From the NCBI GenBank assembly GCA_963971575.1, contig OZ020616.1:35258306-35322305 (forward strand): a stretch of 64,000 bases of DNA. The letters are read 5' to 3'. Position numbers and translations under genes: made by a program. This DNA is from Liopterus haemorrhoidalis (lineage: Eukaryota; Arthropoda; Insecta; Coleoptera; Dytiscidae). Shown here piece after piece: positions 1 to 10,424 of this stretch (the stretch's first letter is position 1; every line of letters starts with the position of its first letter). The notes beneath the pieces were generated by a model. It was not told the DNA's origin. It ran no database searches and was given only the letters and a program-made list of their open reading frames with translations.

Positions 1-390
1 TTTGAATTTTGACGTGCTTATGGCAAAAATGTTGTCAAACTTCCAGTCTTTTCCACTTACTAATAAATACGTATGGAGCTTTTCACATAGAATTTTTCCT
101 ATTTATTCAGTTTGATATGATGTGAAAAACATTTTATTGATGGCTTTTGTAGACGTAAGTCGATATAAAAACTATAAAATATAGTAATTGATTTCGATAG
201 CATAAATTAAAACTGAAGTTCACTTTGACATTAATTTTAAGTTTTAATCAAAGGAACAAAATTTTAATTGTTAACGTACAGATATGCTTATCAAAGTGTT
301 TATTGTTTTGAAAAATATTTAGAAAGTGAAGCTTAAATAAGTTTTTTCTTTTTCTTATAATGTCTTATAAAGTCATACAAATTTCTATAA
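1..390. other. AT-rich sequence, nothing recognised
   Basis: I see no coding stretch, terminal repeat or RNA gene on either strand. Confidence 0.5.
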
Positions 391-598
391 AATTTAATTC
401 CAGATTATAGAATTTGCTGCACTTTATTCTTTGCGTAACATAGAGGTCTCCAACCATAATGACATCACAAGCATTTTCAAAATGATAAAAAGCTCTTGCT
501 ATCTCTTTTATTGAAAATTCTTCTTCTTCTTTGTAAGAACGCTGTTCTTTAATCTCAGTAAGTATCTCATTATCAAATTTTTATCAATGCGAATCCAG
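391..598 (-). pseudogene. unrecognised coding-like stretch with a frameshift
   Basis: On the minus strand about 55 codons read without a stop and with a protein-like composition (motifs such as SIKEIARAFYHFENACDV and IMVGDLYV), ending in TAA. Just upstream a second frame (DWIRIDKN) appears to continue the same product across a one-base shift near 578. I do not recognise the family. It could be a broken exon of a host gene or part of a transposon protein. No promoter or splice site was identified, so this is a weak call. Confidence 0.25.
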
Positions 599-919
599 TC
601 AGTTTATAACAATAGTAGAATTAAAATTTGAAAATGATAAATTATTACATTACGCCATCGCGAAAAAATGAGTTGCCCAGTTACAAAACATACTAAATGC
701 ATGGGACGATGAACATTGAAATATTAACAACACCATTGGATTCTATGACTGATGGTATTTCTACATGACAATCTCTGACCATCAAAACCAGTCTAAAACC
801 CTCGGAATGTGATAAAGAAATTTCAATACGGTTGCAAAACCAAAAGTCAAATGAGTGATTAAAGATGCAAAACATGTTATCTGTGTAATACCTCGTTTAC
901 TTATGCCCAACTAGCTATA

Positions 920-1086
920 CCCTGTTCGAAATGCAGAAATAGTAATAAAATCACGTGAAAGATTGAAGTCGCTACCCTATTGGCACCTGCATATAATTTA
1001 TGACTCAACAGCCAACGAATGACGGGAGTTCGACAAAATTATCACGTGAACATTGCATGATTACTACTTCTTGATTTTGAACAGAG
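920..1086. mobile_element. small MITE with TA target site
   Basis: A 167-bp element bounded by TA on both sides. The ends form an imperfect inverted repeat starting CCCTGTTC at the left and ending GAACAGAG at the right, and the pairing extends to paired TCACGTGA motifs about 36 bases in. It has no coding capacity. The TA target points to the Tc1/mariner (ITm) group of non-autonomous elements. Confidence 0.6.
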
Positions 1087-1088
1087 TA

Positions 1089-1650
1089 TAAGTTATAGAG
1101 CTAAAAGTTAGTTTTGCCCAAAGAGAGCCTTTCTATAATTTCTAGTTCTTTGAGCCTAACAGTATTAACAGAAGAGGACAAAATGTTACCAACGGCTATA
1201 CACTAAACCTCATTCTAAAGGGGTTGCTTTAAAAAATTGATGTGAAGTGTGAATTTTCACACATTTCTGGGTTTTGCAGGTATTTAGTAACTGAATGATG
1301 ATTATTTGGGATGCCAAAACAAATTTTATGTTAAAATGTTGTTTTATGAATTTTAATTCGAATGCCTATTACCATTATTTAGGTTTCTAAATATGTGCAG
1401 TATTTTTTTTTATATAGCAAGGTTCATTGAGATTTTGAAAATTGCGCCTATGGCTTCCATTGGTTGCTTAAATCATAAGCCCCGCCCTCTGATTTCGTCA
1501 AACATAGAATTAAATTATAATTTCAGCACTTCCCACTGGTTATTAAATTTACGCTTTTAAAAATTAAATGCAACATTTACCAAAATATAACTAGAATTTT
1601 GACAAAATAATTTAAACAAAATTAAAATGCAAAAAAAAAATTAAAAATAA
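1089..1650. other. AT-rich spacer, nothing recognised
   Basis: No coding or repeat structure stands out apart from A-runs near 1630 that adjoin the tRNA-like sequence. Confidence 0.4.
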
Positions 1651-1654
1651 AATT

Positions 1655-1740
1655 AACAGGATTCGAACTCTAGTTCTAGCAAATTACAAGGTGCATGACA
1701 AAACCAACTACGCTATTAGAGCTACTGATCTAGGGTGTTA
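1655..1740 (-). repeat. tRNA-like (SINE-type) pol III head
   Basis: On the minus strand an A-box-like TAGCGTAGTTGG (1704-1715) is followed about 35 bases later by a B-box-like AGTTCGAATCC (1659-1669). This is the spacing of a tRNA internal promoter, and a T/A-rich tail follows at 1630-1650. The cloverleaf is degraded, so it is better read as a SINE head or tRNA-derived module than as a working tRNA gene. It directly abuts repeat family R at 1740 and may be part of that family. Confidence 0.5.
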
Positions 1741-2297
1741 CATAGCGAATTAAATATTTAACATATTTTAGTTAAAAACACAAAAAATGCGTTATTTTCC
1801 GAAAACATAATCTGATCAAAAATTCCTGTTGTACTATTTCGGTTCACACCAACGTACATTACTTAGAATTTTTTCAGATTTTTAGTTTAAACCATCTGGG
1901 CTACAGGTGTGGGACAAAATTTTTGTTGCACAATTTTGGCAAAAATCGCATCAAAATAATTTATTTTGCAAAAATAAAATTTTGATCGTTAATCCAAATG
2001 AAAGCCCTTGGTAGGCTTTCATTTGACACCCTACTCAGAATTAAAAAAAAAAATATATTTTTTTGATGAGCATATATTTGTTTATATTTTTAGAGGGATA
2101 TGTTTCTTAGATGTTTTAGTATTTTTCCCATGTGCGGGTCAAAGAGTTGTATAAGCATGCCAAATTTCAACTCTCTAAGTTTAGCCGTTTGGCTACAATT
2201 TTTACCGAACAGACAGACAGACAGACAGACGACAAAATGACGCAAAATGACCAAAAGGGTTTTTTGGTCATACCTACAAAACCCTAAAAAAAGGACG
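1740..2297. repeat. repeat family R, copy 1 (GACA-tailed)
   Basis: This block recurs inverted at 17015-17700 and in part at 3650-3815 and 47041-47212. Its hallmark end reads (GACA)n, then a segment pairing TTTTTGGTCATACCTA with AAAACCCTAAAAA. A second hallmark is GTGTGGGACAA near 1911. It has no open frame. The class is uncertain; GACA-rich tails of this kind are common on non-LTR and related elements. It is a dispersed multi-copy repeat. Confidence 0.65.
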
Positions 2298-3159
2298 TGT
2301 TGAAGCTACTGGACTTAAATTTTGGAAATATATTTTTTAACCAGCGAGAAGATATTTTTACCAGCAGCAAGCTTGTAGCAGTTCGCTGGCAACCATGAAT
2401 GATGAAGATTTTGAATTTATGTATGATGAGGATCAAGAAGTTATGTGTTACTTTTGATTTAATGATAACATTTAGCAAACTAATGAGATTTAAAAAAAAA
2501 TGTACAAAAAAATTTACGTGAATTAATTTAATTATTTAATTAATTAAGTTTATTATGAATATGCGTTTTATTAAATTTTAAAAATAAATTCTTTGTGTTC
2601 GTATTTAATCCAGCCCTGGGAAATTTTCAACATTAATATATCAAATAGCAGATTTAGTAAACTAAAATATTTTAAAGATGGCCACCAATAAAGTTGCAGA
2701 CCTTCTAATTCTTCTAAAAAATTATTTACTAAAGATCTGTTATTCCTTTAATCAAAGATTTCAGAGACCAGGTGTATGAAAAATATTTTTCTATAATTTA
2801 GCTCTTATATGGTTTCTTATGGGACCAACGGTTTCGCCGCTAGGGCGTCGCAAATTTGGAATTTTTTCGAATTCATGAAAAATGTGCATTGTTAATGCGG
2901 TGGTGAAGTGCTTTGACCAGGAGATCTGGCCAGTGACGTCACATTTAGCCAGTACTTTTTTATTATTTAGTGGAAACTGTAATATTTAATAAGTAAAAAT
3001 CTGTTACAATATATATTTTTTTCCACGACTATATAGATATACGTTCATTACAGGCGTGTCAGTGATTAGTAAATGTAGCACGTTCCCCACTCCTTTTTAT
3101 TACACACCGCTGGACTGTTATGTAATAAGCTCATTACATAACAGGTTCAAGGAGCAATG
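2298..3159. other. AT-rich spacer, nothing recognised
   Basis: No gene or complete transposon is visible. The stretch contains a TGACGTCA (CRE-like) palindrome near 2934 and a CGCCGCTAGGGCG motif near 2835, neither with supporting context. Confidence 0.4.
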
Positions 3160-3475
3160 GCCGACCGTTGCTAGGCAACGCAATAAATAGGTTGAAAGCA
3201 TGTGTTAAATTATTGTTAGTTGGAAAGGATACCGGATTAAAATTAAATAACACAGTTAAAATTGTCTAATTTTGCAAACATATTTTTTAATGGAGTTGAT
3301 CTTGATCAGTCAATTAATCAGCTGACGCAAGTATTGTTATTTTAACTGAATATATATTCCATACGAGACGTACTTAACCGTTGCTAGGTGACGTAATAAA
3401 TAGGTTGTAAGCAACTGTCAAATTATTGTTAGTTTTAAAACGGAACAGAATAAAAATTAAATAAGTAATAAAGTT
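3160..3475. repeat. two direct copies of an ~105-bp module each carrying an X-box-like palindrome
   Basis: About 105 bases at 3163-3268 recur 213 bases downstream at 3376-3475. Both share CAATAAATAGGTTG-type and AAATTATTGTTAGTT sequence. Each begins with an RFX-type X-box: GTTGCTAGGCAAC (3167-3179, perfect inverted repeat) and GTTGCTAGGTGAC (3380-3392). The RFX link is by motif only; no gene start was found beside it. Confidence 0.55.
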
Positions 3476-3507
3476 ATAGTCGTAGAAAAAGCATAGTATG
3501 AAATTTT

Positions 3508-3603
3508 CATGGAATAGTCATTTCTCACTCGTATGAATTAGGCTACTCTCCTGCGGCTCGTGGCGCAACGTTCATACTCGTGTGAAATGACCATCATTCC
3601 ATG
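3508..3603. repeat. imperfect inverted repeat (hairpin-forming)
   Basis: Two arms of about 30 bases (3508-3537 and 3571-3603) pair with a few mismatches. The left arm begins CATGGAATAGTCATTTC and the right arm ends ATCATTCCATG, around a 33-base GC-richer loop. It may be a fold-back fragment of an unidentified transposon. No product is inferred. Confidence 0.55.
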
Positions 3604-3649
3604 CTCCTTGCATAATATACTATTTCTTCTTGATACATATTTTGTCACG

Positions 3650-3815
3650 GTGTGATTTTAAAGTAACACTATTTTCCCTATATGCAGATCAAAGAACTGT
3701 ACATGTCACATGACAAATTTCAATTCCTTAGGTCCAGCCGTTTGTCCATAATATTTATCGTACAGGAAAACACGAGTGCCGGTAAAAGAGTTTCTTGGTC
3801 ATAGGAACGAAACCC
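3650..3815. repeat. repeat family R, copy 2 (diverged)
   Basis: Same order of blocks as the 3' part of copy 1: a CAAAGAACTGTAC-like segment, CAAATTTCAATTCC, a CCGTTTG block and the terminal TTGGTCATAGG then AAACCCTGAAAAA. It lacks the GACA array and is clearly older than copy 1. Confidence 0.5.
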
Positions 3816-5600
3816 TGAAAAAGTCAGACTTGTCAACAAAGCTATGATCAGCGATGTGAGAATATTCATAAATTTCTATAAACTATATATTAATATTCAT
3901 ATAAATGGAGATTGGTACAATTAATTATGGAAATAAAAACTTAATTAATTATTATTCAAATTTAAATTATACCAATACTTCAATTATTCGTGATAATGGA
4001 AAAAAATCTCGAACAACATAATCGATGAACCGAAATTTACGTTGATTTACATCACAAAAGGTGTTAACGACATTTGAAAAACGACTGCTTCCGCGTAGAA
4101 TAAAATATAAACAGTATCGACAGAACAAGATCACGTATAACCAACCAGAAAATTATTCAAATTCAATGGATAGCATGTGAAAGGTAGACTGGAATAAAAA
4201 TACAGGAAAGAAATACATGAAAAGAATTTCCTGTTAATGTTTTGAAATCAGGAATCAAATATAGGACCATTGTGAATTGGTATAAATTATTTTTTTCACC
4301 CGAAAATTGGGTTACTTTATAATTTTTGAATATATATATATATATATTTATATATGTTATATATGTTTCACACTAAACAGCTCTTCATCATAAGAACTGA
4401 AAGTGCAAATTGATTGGATGCGACATTGTGACGGATTGTCCAATGAAGAAATAAGTGCTATAGGGTAGTCGGCGAATCAGTGCAATTACGTCACTGGAAA
4501 CATCACATGTTTTTGTGACGTCATATTTAGAACGTCTACAAAGCATCCATTTAACGAATGTAATATTCGTACGCTGTTACTTGTATCGAAATGAAATGAA
4601 AATATAAGAATAAGAACAGAATAGAAACAAATAAACTATTCTAATAGGGTAAATAGTCCTAAAAAGGGCTGATGTGATCCAAAAATATGATCAAAGAAAA
4701 GAAAAAAAAATACGTTGAATTTAACCTAAAATGCTGTGCACTACACATGACATCAAATGGAAATCTATAAGACATCTATAAGAAAATATATAACTAAGCA
4801 AAAAACTGCTAAATAAACAACAAACTAAATAAAAAAGGTTTTTAGAAATTACTATAAGTTAGATATGGGAACACAAGTATCAAAACACATCACAACGTAT
4901 TATAAAATGTCAAATGTAAAAATCGTTTTATTAAGCGATACCAACACAAATGTCCCAATATTAAATAAACACTTTTAAAAATTGTAAATCTTCAAAATGA
5001 CTATCGAACACAAACTAAATATGACTTCAAAAGGTATGTTTTAGTAAAATAAAAGAGTGAAGAGCAATATTAACCTATAATTTACATATATTTTAGCTAC
5101 TAAGTTTGTCATTGAAGTTATGACGCAAAATGACCAACTACGTAGACTGAACGACTAACCTATGCAAAATACTAGGAAAAATTGTTGCTAGAACTGGCAT
5201 ACGAATACGCTACATAGAGAAGCATAGGCTCCGCAAAACAAAGCCAGCTATTTTCAGGGTTTAACTCTGTGACTTCTGATTAGTGTATAAATTGTATACC
5301 AACCTTGCCGCTGACAAAACGTATATTATCGCTGATAATTTCCAGAAAATGATTTAAATATGAACGGAAAATATTAATTTCGTTTCACCCGCACGCACAA
5401 AGTTCATTATAACTTTGGAAGTACTGAACCGATGTTAATAAAACGCTGCCGAAAACTTGAACATATGATATAGCTAAACAGAAAAAAAAAATAATAAGAA
5501 ATAAAACAAACGCATGAAAAATCAGATCAGAAGTTCGCGAGCGAAATTATTAAAATATTATTTTATTATTTCTGTTGATATTGTTGTATTTGAACAATTT
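3816..5600. other. AT-rich spacer
   Basis: No gene or bounded transposon recognised. A short TA microsatellite lies at about 4330-4348. The rest is low-complexity A/T sequence with many in-frame stops on both strands. Confidence 0.4.
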
Positions 5601-5645
5601 GGGGAGTGCACGTGACTTCAACCCCCCTCTTCGGTACGCCACTGC

Positions 5646-6086
5646 ATATTTTAAGAAAAGGGCTCAATTTGACTGTTTTGTCCCGGATGCCAAAGTAGCT
5701 AGCGCCGGCTCTAAACGACACAAAAACTCAAGATGTAATGAAAACGACATTTTATAATGACAGCTCACCTTAACCTAAAACATTTAATGTAAGTACGATT
5801 TAAGAGTGAAAAGAGTCGGTAGTCGGTTTTCAAAATTACCAACTCAAGATTAGGGAGTCGTTTAATTTTCTGCTGCCTCTCCATTCCTGGTAAAAAATAC
5901 AGTACAAAAGTGCAATACAGTGTACACATTGACAAGTGCAAAATGGCAATGTTTCGCTTTACGACAAAAATCCCAATCAAACATGTTATATCAGGGCCGA
6001 ACTGTGTTTTAATTTTAATTGTGATAGTTTGTTATTAAAGTATTTAAACAAAATTGTTTATATCATTTTGGTAGCTATTACTTTAA
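5646..6086. other. spacer, nothing recognised
   Basis: The open frames here have no recognisable domain and low-complexity composition. I see no feature beyond proximity to the TTAA element that follows. Confidence 0.35.
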
Positions 6087-7103
6087 AAAGGCGTATCACA
6101 CTAGAACGCTATCCAAGTCTTATTTTTGTAGTTTTTTTTTCAGGATCCAAGTCTTCAGGTCTTGACATATCACACGGTATTTGAATATTAGTTAAGACTT
6201 GGAAATTGTTTGTTTACCCATGCGCACATCGTGAAATTATGACAGTTGACAGTTATATTTTGAAAGGTTATTTTAAAATTGGTTTTTAAAGTTTTTTTTA
6301 TAATGAATGAGGAAGAAATAGTAATTTTGTCGGCGTCAATAATAATATTTAATATATTTTATATTTTTTGGGTTTTCTTCAACAAAATTTATCAACTCTT
6401 CTTCTACAGTCTGTTTCAAACGGTTAGGCGGAACAAAATGGGAATTTCGTTCTTTTAGGTTGTCACGAAAAGGGACCTTGCTTGGGTTATTTCATTTTTT
6501 TACGTTGGAATGTCAAAATTTTAAATTCCAACAATGAAACCATGGAAACGAATGACATATGTCAAAATTAAATTTTTCTTTCATATTTTAATGACAAAAA
6601 CATAAAAACATGGGATATTTGTATTAAGAATGACACAAAAAATCAAAATATAAAGAAAAGGACATTTTAAAATGATATTAACCTTAACCAAAAAATGTTT
6701 GTTGCAAGTATGATTTACAAAGCTTAAACAGAACGGCTGAAAAGCATGATTTAAACGATGAAAGTAACTAGATTGCAAAATCTAGTTCCGCCTAACCGTT
6801 TGGAACAGACTTTAATATCATTTTTTTAAATAAATAACTTTTCAAAAATACAAATTTAACAACACTAGACGTAAACTAAAGACAAAGATGCGTCAGCTGA
6901 GAGCGAGATAAAACCAGTTGGCGCATGCGCATTTTGTAAGACCTGGGTAAAGAGACCGAGAAATTGTATCCTGTTTCATTTGCCTGGTCTTCAAAACCTA
7001 GGTTTTTTCTTCATACTATCACACGCACAAGACTTCGATTCGAATGCAAAGACTTTAATTTTCCAAGTTTAGACTTGATTAATAACTCTAGTGTGATAAG
7101 GCC
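6087..7103. mobile_element. TTAA-target non-autonomous DNA transposon
   Basis: The ends carry an inverted repeat around TTATCACACTAGA (left: GGCGTATCACACTAGA from 6090; right: TCTAGTGTGATAAGGCC ending 7103). TTAA flanks both ends (6083-6086 and 7104-7107), the target duplication used by piggyBac-type transposases. The interior has no transposase, only repeated CCAAGTCTT/AAGACTTGG motifs near both ends and a younger MITE at 6407. Its right end lies only about 50 bases beyond the stop codon of the epimerase-like gene. Confidence 0.65.
6407..6812. mobile_element. MITE family C, nested copy
   Basis: A 406-bp element flanked by TA (6405-6406, 6813-6814). The ends read CAGTCTGTTTCAAACGGTTA and its complement TAACCGTTTGGAACAGACT. 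It is near-identical in layout and length to 46493-46900 and 49039-49445. It has no real coding capacity, although the same spurious open frame appears in all copies. The TA target and palindromic ends indicate mobilisation by an ITm (Tc1/mariner-group) transposase. Confidence 0.85.
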
Positions 7104-7137
7104 TTAAAGTATGAAGATAATTGATATAAATATTGTC

Positions 7138-7143
7138 TTTATT
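7138..7143 (-). terminator. poly(A) signal AATAAA of the epimerase-like gene
   Basis: A consensus AATAAA on the minus strand 12 bases after the TAG stop (7156-7158). The position implies a very short 3' UTR ending before the MITE boundary at 7107. Confidence 0.55.
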
Positions 7144-7155
7144 ATCGGACGTATT

Positions 7156-8007
7156 CTAGGTACAATATCTTTCACATTTTAGATGTAGGGTATGACAAAT
7201 AACATATTCTGAATTAGGAGCTATTTTTAAAACAGTATCAGCATAACCAGTTCCAACATTTAATAAACTCCGATATTCAGTATTTTGCATATCAGGTATG
7301 GTTATAGCTTTCTCCAACCATGGATTCCATATTACAGTATCCGGCGAGCAACAATTTTCAATCACCATCCTACGGTCAAAATAAAGCTTATTAACCATAA
7401 TATGATTTTTTTCTGTGTCTTGGTATACACGACTAATCCATTTATCAATATGAATAAACTTATCATTATCATCGTATTTATCATTGCCATGTCTTCTGTC
7501 AATGTATTTATAACCTTTAAGTCCAAATATTTGACAATTCTCAATGTCAGGTACTTTTAAGTAAGATTCTATCAAAGCATTACAACGTATTGTAAATATT
7601 TTACTTGTACTACATATTTTTAGTTTACAGTGCAATTTATTTTCGGTAAGGACAACTGTATATATTAATTTAAATGGATAATTCCACATTGATCTAGAAA
7701 AGTCATCATCTTCCAATGAGAAAATTGCTTCCATATCACCATCCTCTATTTTTTCTGGACATTTTTCTACTTTCCATTGCATAAACCTGACGAATCCATT
7801 ACATGGACCGAATATCCAGTCTCTAAATTTTGGAAACACGATTTTAACACCTCCTCGAATGACTTGTTTTCGGTCTATATTGGCGAGTTTGGTAACGAAT
7901 AGTTGTTCTTTTTGGCAAACACGCCAGGAGGTGATTGTTGCCCCATGCAGGTTAACACAGCATGTTGTGTAATTTCCTCTGTCAATGATAACTACATTAC
8001 CTGACAT
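7156..8007 (-). CDS. glucose-6-phosphate 1-epimerase-like protein, probable pseudoenzyme
   Basis: Intact, intronless frame of 283 codons, close to the 280-300 residues usual for the hexose-6-phosphate mutarotase (YeaD/YMR099C) branch of the aldose-epimerase fold. These cytosolic enzymes interconvert alpha and beta hexose 6-phosphates. Visible family motifs in order are HGATITSW (21-28), IRGG..IVFP (50-59), GFVR (71-74), PDIENCQIFGLKGYKYID (153-170) and VIWNPWLEKA (225-234). The family normally has His in PQHGFAR, His in the HTYF block and Glu in the C(V/I)E.G block. Here these align with Asn70, Glu147 (IESYLKV) and Gly252 (NVGTGY), so the catalytic groups look lost while the RGG and FVR arginines near the phosphate are kept. 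The start at 8007 is the first ATG after a TATA box. The open frame suggests selection, perhaps as a sugar-phosphate binder. Family membership is fairly sure; loss of activity is inferred. Confidence 0.85.
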   Translation of the reverse strand: MSGNVVIIDRGNYTTCCVNLHGATITSWRVCQKEQLFVTKLANIDRKQVIRGGVKIVFPKFRDWIFGPCNGFVRFMQWKVEKCPEKIEDGDMEAIFSLEDDDFSRSMWNYPFKLIYTVVLTENKLHCKLKICSTSKIFTIRCNALIESYLKVPDIENCQIFGLKGYKYIDRRHGNDKYDDNDKFIHIDKWISRVYQDTEKNHIMVNKLYFDRRMVIENCCSPDTVIWNPWLEKAITIPDMQNTEYRSLLNVGTGYADTVLKIAPNSEYVICHTLHLKCERYCT

Positions 8008-8035
8008 TTTAAGGATTTATGGTTGTAGAATACGG

Positions 8036-8043
8036 TTTATATA
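8036..8043 (-). promoter_or_regulatory. TATA box of the epimerase-like gene
   Basis: TATATAAA on the minus strand, 29 bases upstream of the ATG (8005-8007). Transcription would start at or just before the start codon, giving a very short leader. The next MITE begins only 170 bases upstream of the ATG, so any distal control must lie inside repeat DNA or beyond it. Confidence 0.5.
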
Positions 8044-8174
8044 TAATTTCATTAAACCCAAAATATAAATAACCATGTACCCCAAAACTTGAAAATTTTA
8101 ATAAAACATACTATGACATTTATATATGTGACATCTGTCAATTTTTGATTAGATTAGTATTGATAAAACATATA

Positions 8175-8816
8175 GGCTATTCCAAACGTTTAGGCGGGAT
8201 TAGATTTTGAAATCTATACTCTATTTCAAATTAGAAAAAAGTAGATAGTACTGCGAACCGAGTATGATTTACACAGGACAAATACAGTATAGCGGGAAAT
8301 TTAAAATAAGTTACAACTAGGGCATGGGCGTAGTAACACGGTTAGTAAGTGATTTTTTTTTTAATATAGAAAAGGAATTGGTTAATAAGATATTGAAATA
8401 AACAACCGATAGTACACTTACGTTATTTATACGACATAAATTCAGTATAATGGGAAATTTGAAAATGTTTGTTTAATGTTGTGAAAATTATATATTATAT
8501 ATAAAATGAGAGATTTGGCTAAAAGAGTTTAAATAAAGCAATAAAACAAACAATATATCTTTAGAGCTAAAGTTTCTTATTTAAATATTTATTGTAAATA
8601 AAAATATATGTATGTATATATGAAGGTCTAAAAATTATATCAATAATTTTTTTTGGGCACTATCAGCTGGGCTCACATTGGTCTTTTGGCCTCACATTAG
8701 TCCTATATCTTGTTCTGTTAATTGTCAAGTTGGTCATTTTGTTAAGGAAAAGCCCACTTTTAACCATAAAAAGTGAGACCATTCCAATAAGTATCGCCTA
8801 AACGTTTGGAATAGCC
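8175..8816. mobile_element. MITE family D, long copy
   Basis: A 642-bp element with ends GGCTATTCCAAACGTTTAGG and CCTAAACGTTTGGAATAGCC flanked by TA. The terminal repeat resembles family C (AAACGGTTAGGCGG), so C and D are probably related families. There is no coding capacity. Confidence 0.8.
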
Positions 8817-8955
8817 TATAGTAACTTTTAACGTTTAAATGAGCCTTTTGATAATTTTGTTTAGCAAAAGCCCACTTCAGTCGTTAATAATCAGCTCGTG
8901 ACTACTTACAAAAATAAAAATTACATTTAGTTCTGCTTAAACGTTTGGAATAACC
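8817..8955. mobile_element. MITE family D, right half only
   Basis: Sequence after the long D copy repeats the D interior (ACTTTTAACGTTTAAATGAGCC) and ends TTTGGAATAACC followed by TATA. Only one left end is present, so this half either lost its left end or was interrupted by the 8175 insertion. Confidence 0.55.
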
Positions 8956-9090
8956 TATATATTTTAAAATATAGGGACCTTTTATGATTGAATGTTACTT
9001 TGAGATATGTTGTTTTAATTCAGTAAATCGGGCTTTATAAGACAATTTAGGCTACAAATTAGAACTTGATTTTTTAATAATAAATTATTC

Positions 9091-9241
9091 GACCGGCGTA
9101 GAATAGTGGTAACACATCTGCTCTGCGTTGCTAAGGTTTCGGGTACGAATCCCGTTCAGGCATGGAATTTTTCACAAAAAAGAATTGTCCTGTCTAATTG
9201 CCAAAGCAGCAAAAGCCATAAAAAAAATAATAATAATAATT
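9091..9241 (+). mobile_element. tRNA-derived SINE
   Basis: A-box-like TAGAATAGTGG (9099-9109) and B-box-like GGTACGAATCC (9142-9152) lie in tRNA spacing. A roughly 75-base body and an ATA-repeat tail (9219-9241) follow. The head resembles a tRNA but the stems do not all pair, so I call a SINE. It would be transcribed by pol III from these boxes and mobilised in trans by a LINE, perhaps one of the RTE-type elements seen elsewhere in the window. Confidence 0.6.
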
Positions 9242-9325
9242 TAAATATTACCTTGGCAACTTTATAACAATATGACATGACAATTCAAATAAAAATTTTA
9301 CATTTGAAACATTAACTGACATGTA

Positions 9326-9564
9326 GGCTATTCCAAACGTTTAGGCAGAACTAAATGGGAATTTCGTTCTTTTAGTTTGTCACAAGAAGTTTGATTTGTT
9401 TGGTTTAAGCAGAACTAGATTTTCAATTCTAGTAACTTTTATCAATTAAGTGATGCGTTTGATCATTTTGTTTAGAAAAACTCACTTCGGTCCTTAAAAA
9501 GAAAGCTCTTAACAACAGAAAAATGAAAATTCCAGTTACTTTCACTTAAACATTTGGAATGGCC
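9326..9564. mobile_element. MITE family D, short copy
   Basis: A 239-bp element flanked by TA with ends GGCTATTCCAAACGTTTAGG and TTAAACATTTGGAATGGCC. Its left interior (GAACTAAATGGGAATTTCG) is shared with family C, linking the two families. Confidence 0.75.
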
Positions 9565-10424
9565 TATATAAATCTGGCTTTTCAATTTTTAGTTAAGTTT
9601 CATTATGTTAAAGTTATATTAATATAAAAATTAAAAGTGTCAGATTCGAAATTAACATGTCACAATTGACAATAATATTAATGTCAATTAATTGCCAAAT
9701 AGTTTGATAGTTGCCATTTCAGAATTACGTCACCAAAATGATATTATAAATATACATAACTTGAATAAAATAAAAATCTAAGTTACCCTCTTAGTTACGT
9801 ATATTCATGTTTCGTATTTAAGCGGAACAAGATTTTGTACTCTGTTTACTGTCACTAGCAAGTTTTTCATATGGTAAGACGTGAAACCGTTCAGACCTCT
9901 AAATTTAATACGTTGTTCGTTGTGGATTGTGGATAAATTTCTAAACTTATAGCTAGTGAGATGTTTTAATAAGACAGACATATAAACACATTGGCTATCT
10001 CAGTCTATCAGTGATACCGTAGTATTAACAAATCTTGCTCAAAACTACAAAGACGGACAGTAAATATGATCAATTTAGGTAATTAGGTTAGGTTTAGTTA
10101 GTTAAAAACTACGCCAGCAGAATTATAAAAACGATAATACATAGAAAACATTTTACAGAGCCATGTAGTTGATTTAAAGACACAGATGTCGGACTATTCG
10201 TAACACATTAATTTCTAACTTGTTGTGAACGGTACGTAGAACGTTAAAACAGTGCATAAAAATATAACTTACAGCGTAACAACGAACAGTCTACAACATG
10301 TTAATTTAAAGAGCTCTGAATGCGGTTTTCAACTTTAAGAATAGCCTGTATTACAAAATGAAATATTATTTACCAGTTCCTTCAACATTAAAGCAGTACT
10401 TATTACAACAATAATACAAATATA
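9565..10424. other. AT-rich spacer, nothing recognised
   Basis: No coding or bounded repeat recognised on either strand. Confidence 0.4.

Noticed and set aside
5597..5645. CTTCGGTACGCCACTG, resembling the right end of a known CAGTGGCGTA-type transposon
   Set aside because: No matching left end or target duplication found within several kb, so I did not list it as an element.
5936..6184. 82-codon open frame
   Set aside because: No domain, crosses the left boundary of the TTAA transposon at 6087, and overlaps an antisense frame of equal quality.
6581..6778. Conserved 65-75 codon frame shared by 6581-6778, 46527-46751 and 49199-49411 (starts MQSSYFHRLN)
   Set aside because: It is just family C MITE interior; frame length differs among copies, and composition is low complexity. 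Conservation reflects common descent of the MITE, not coding.
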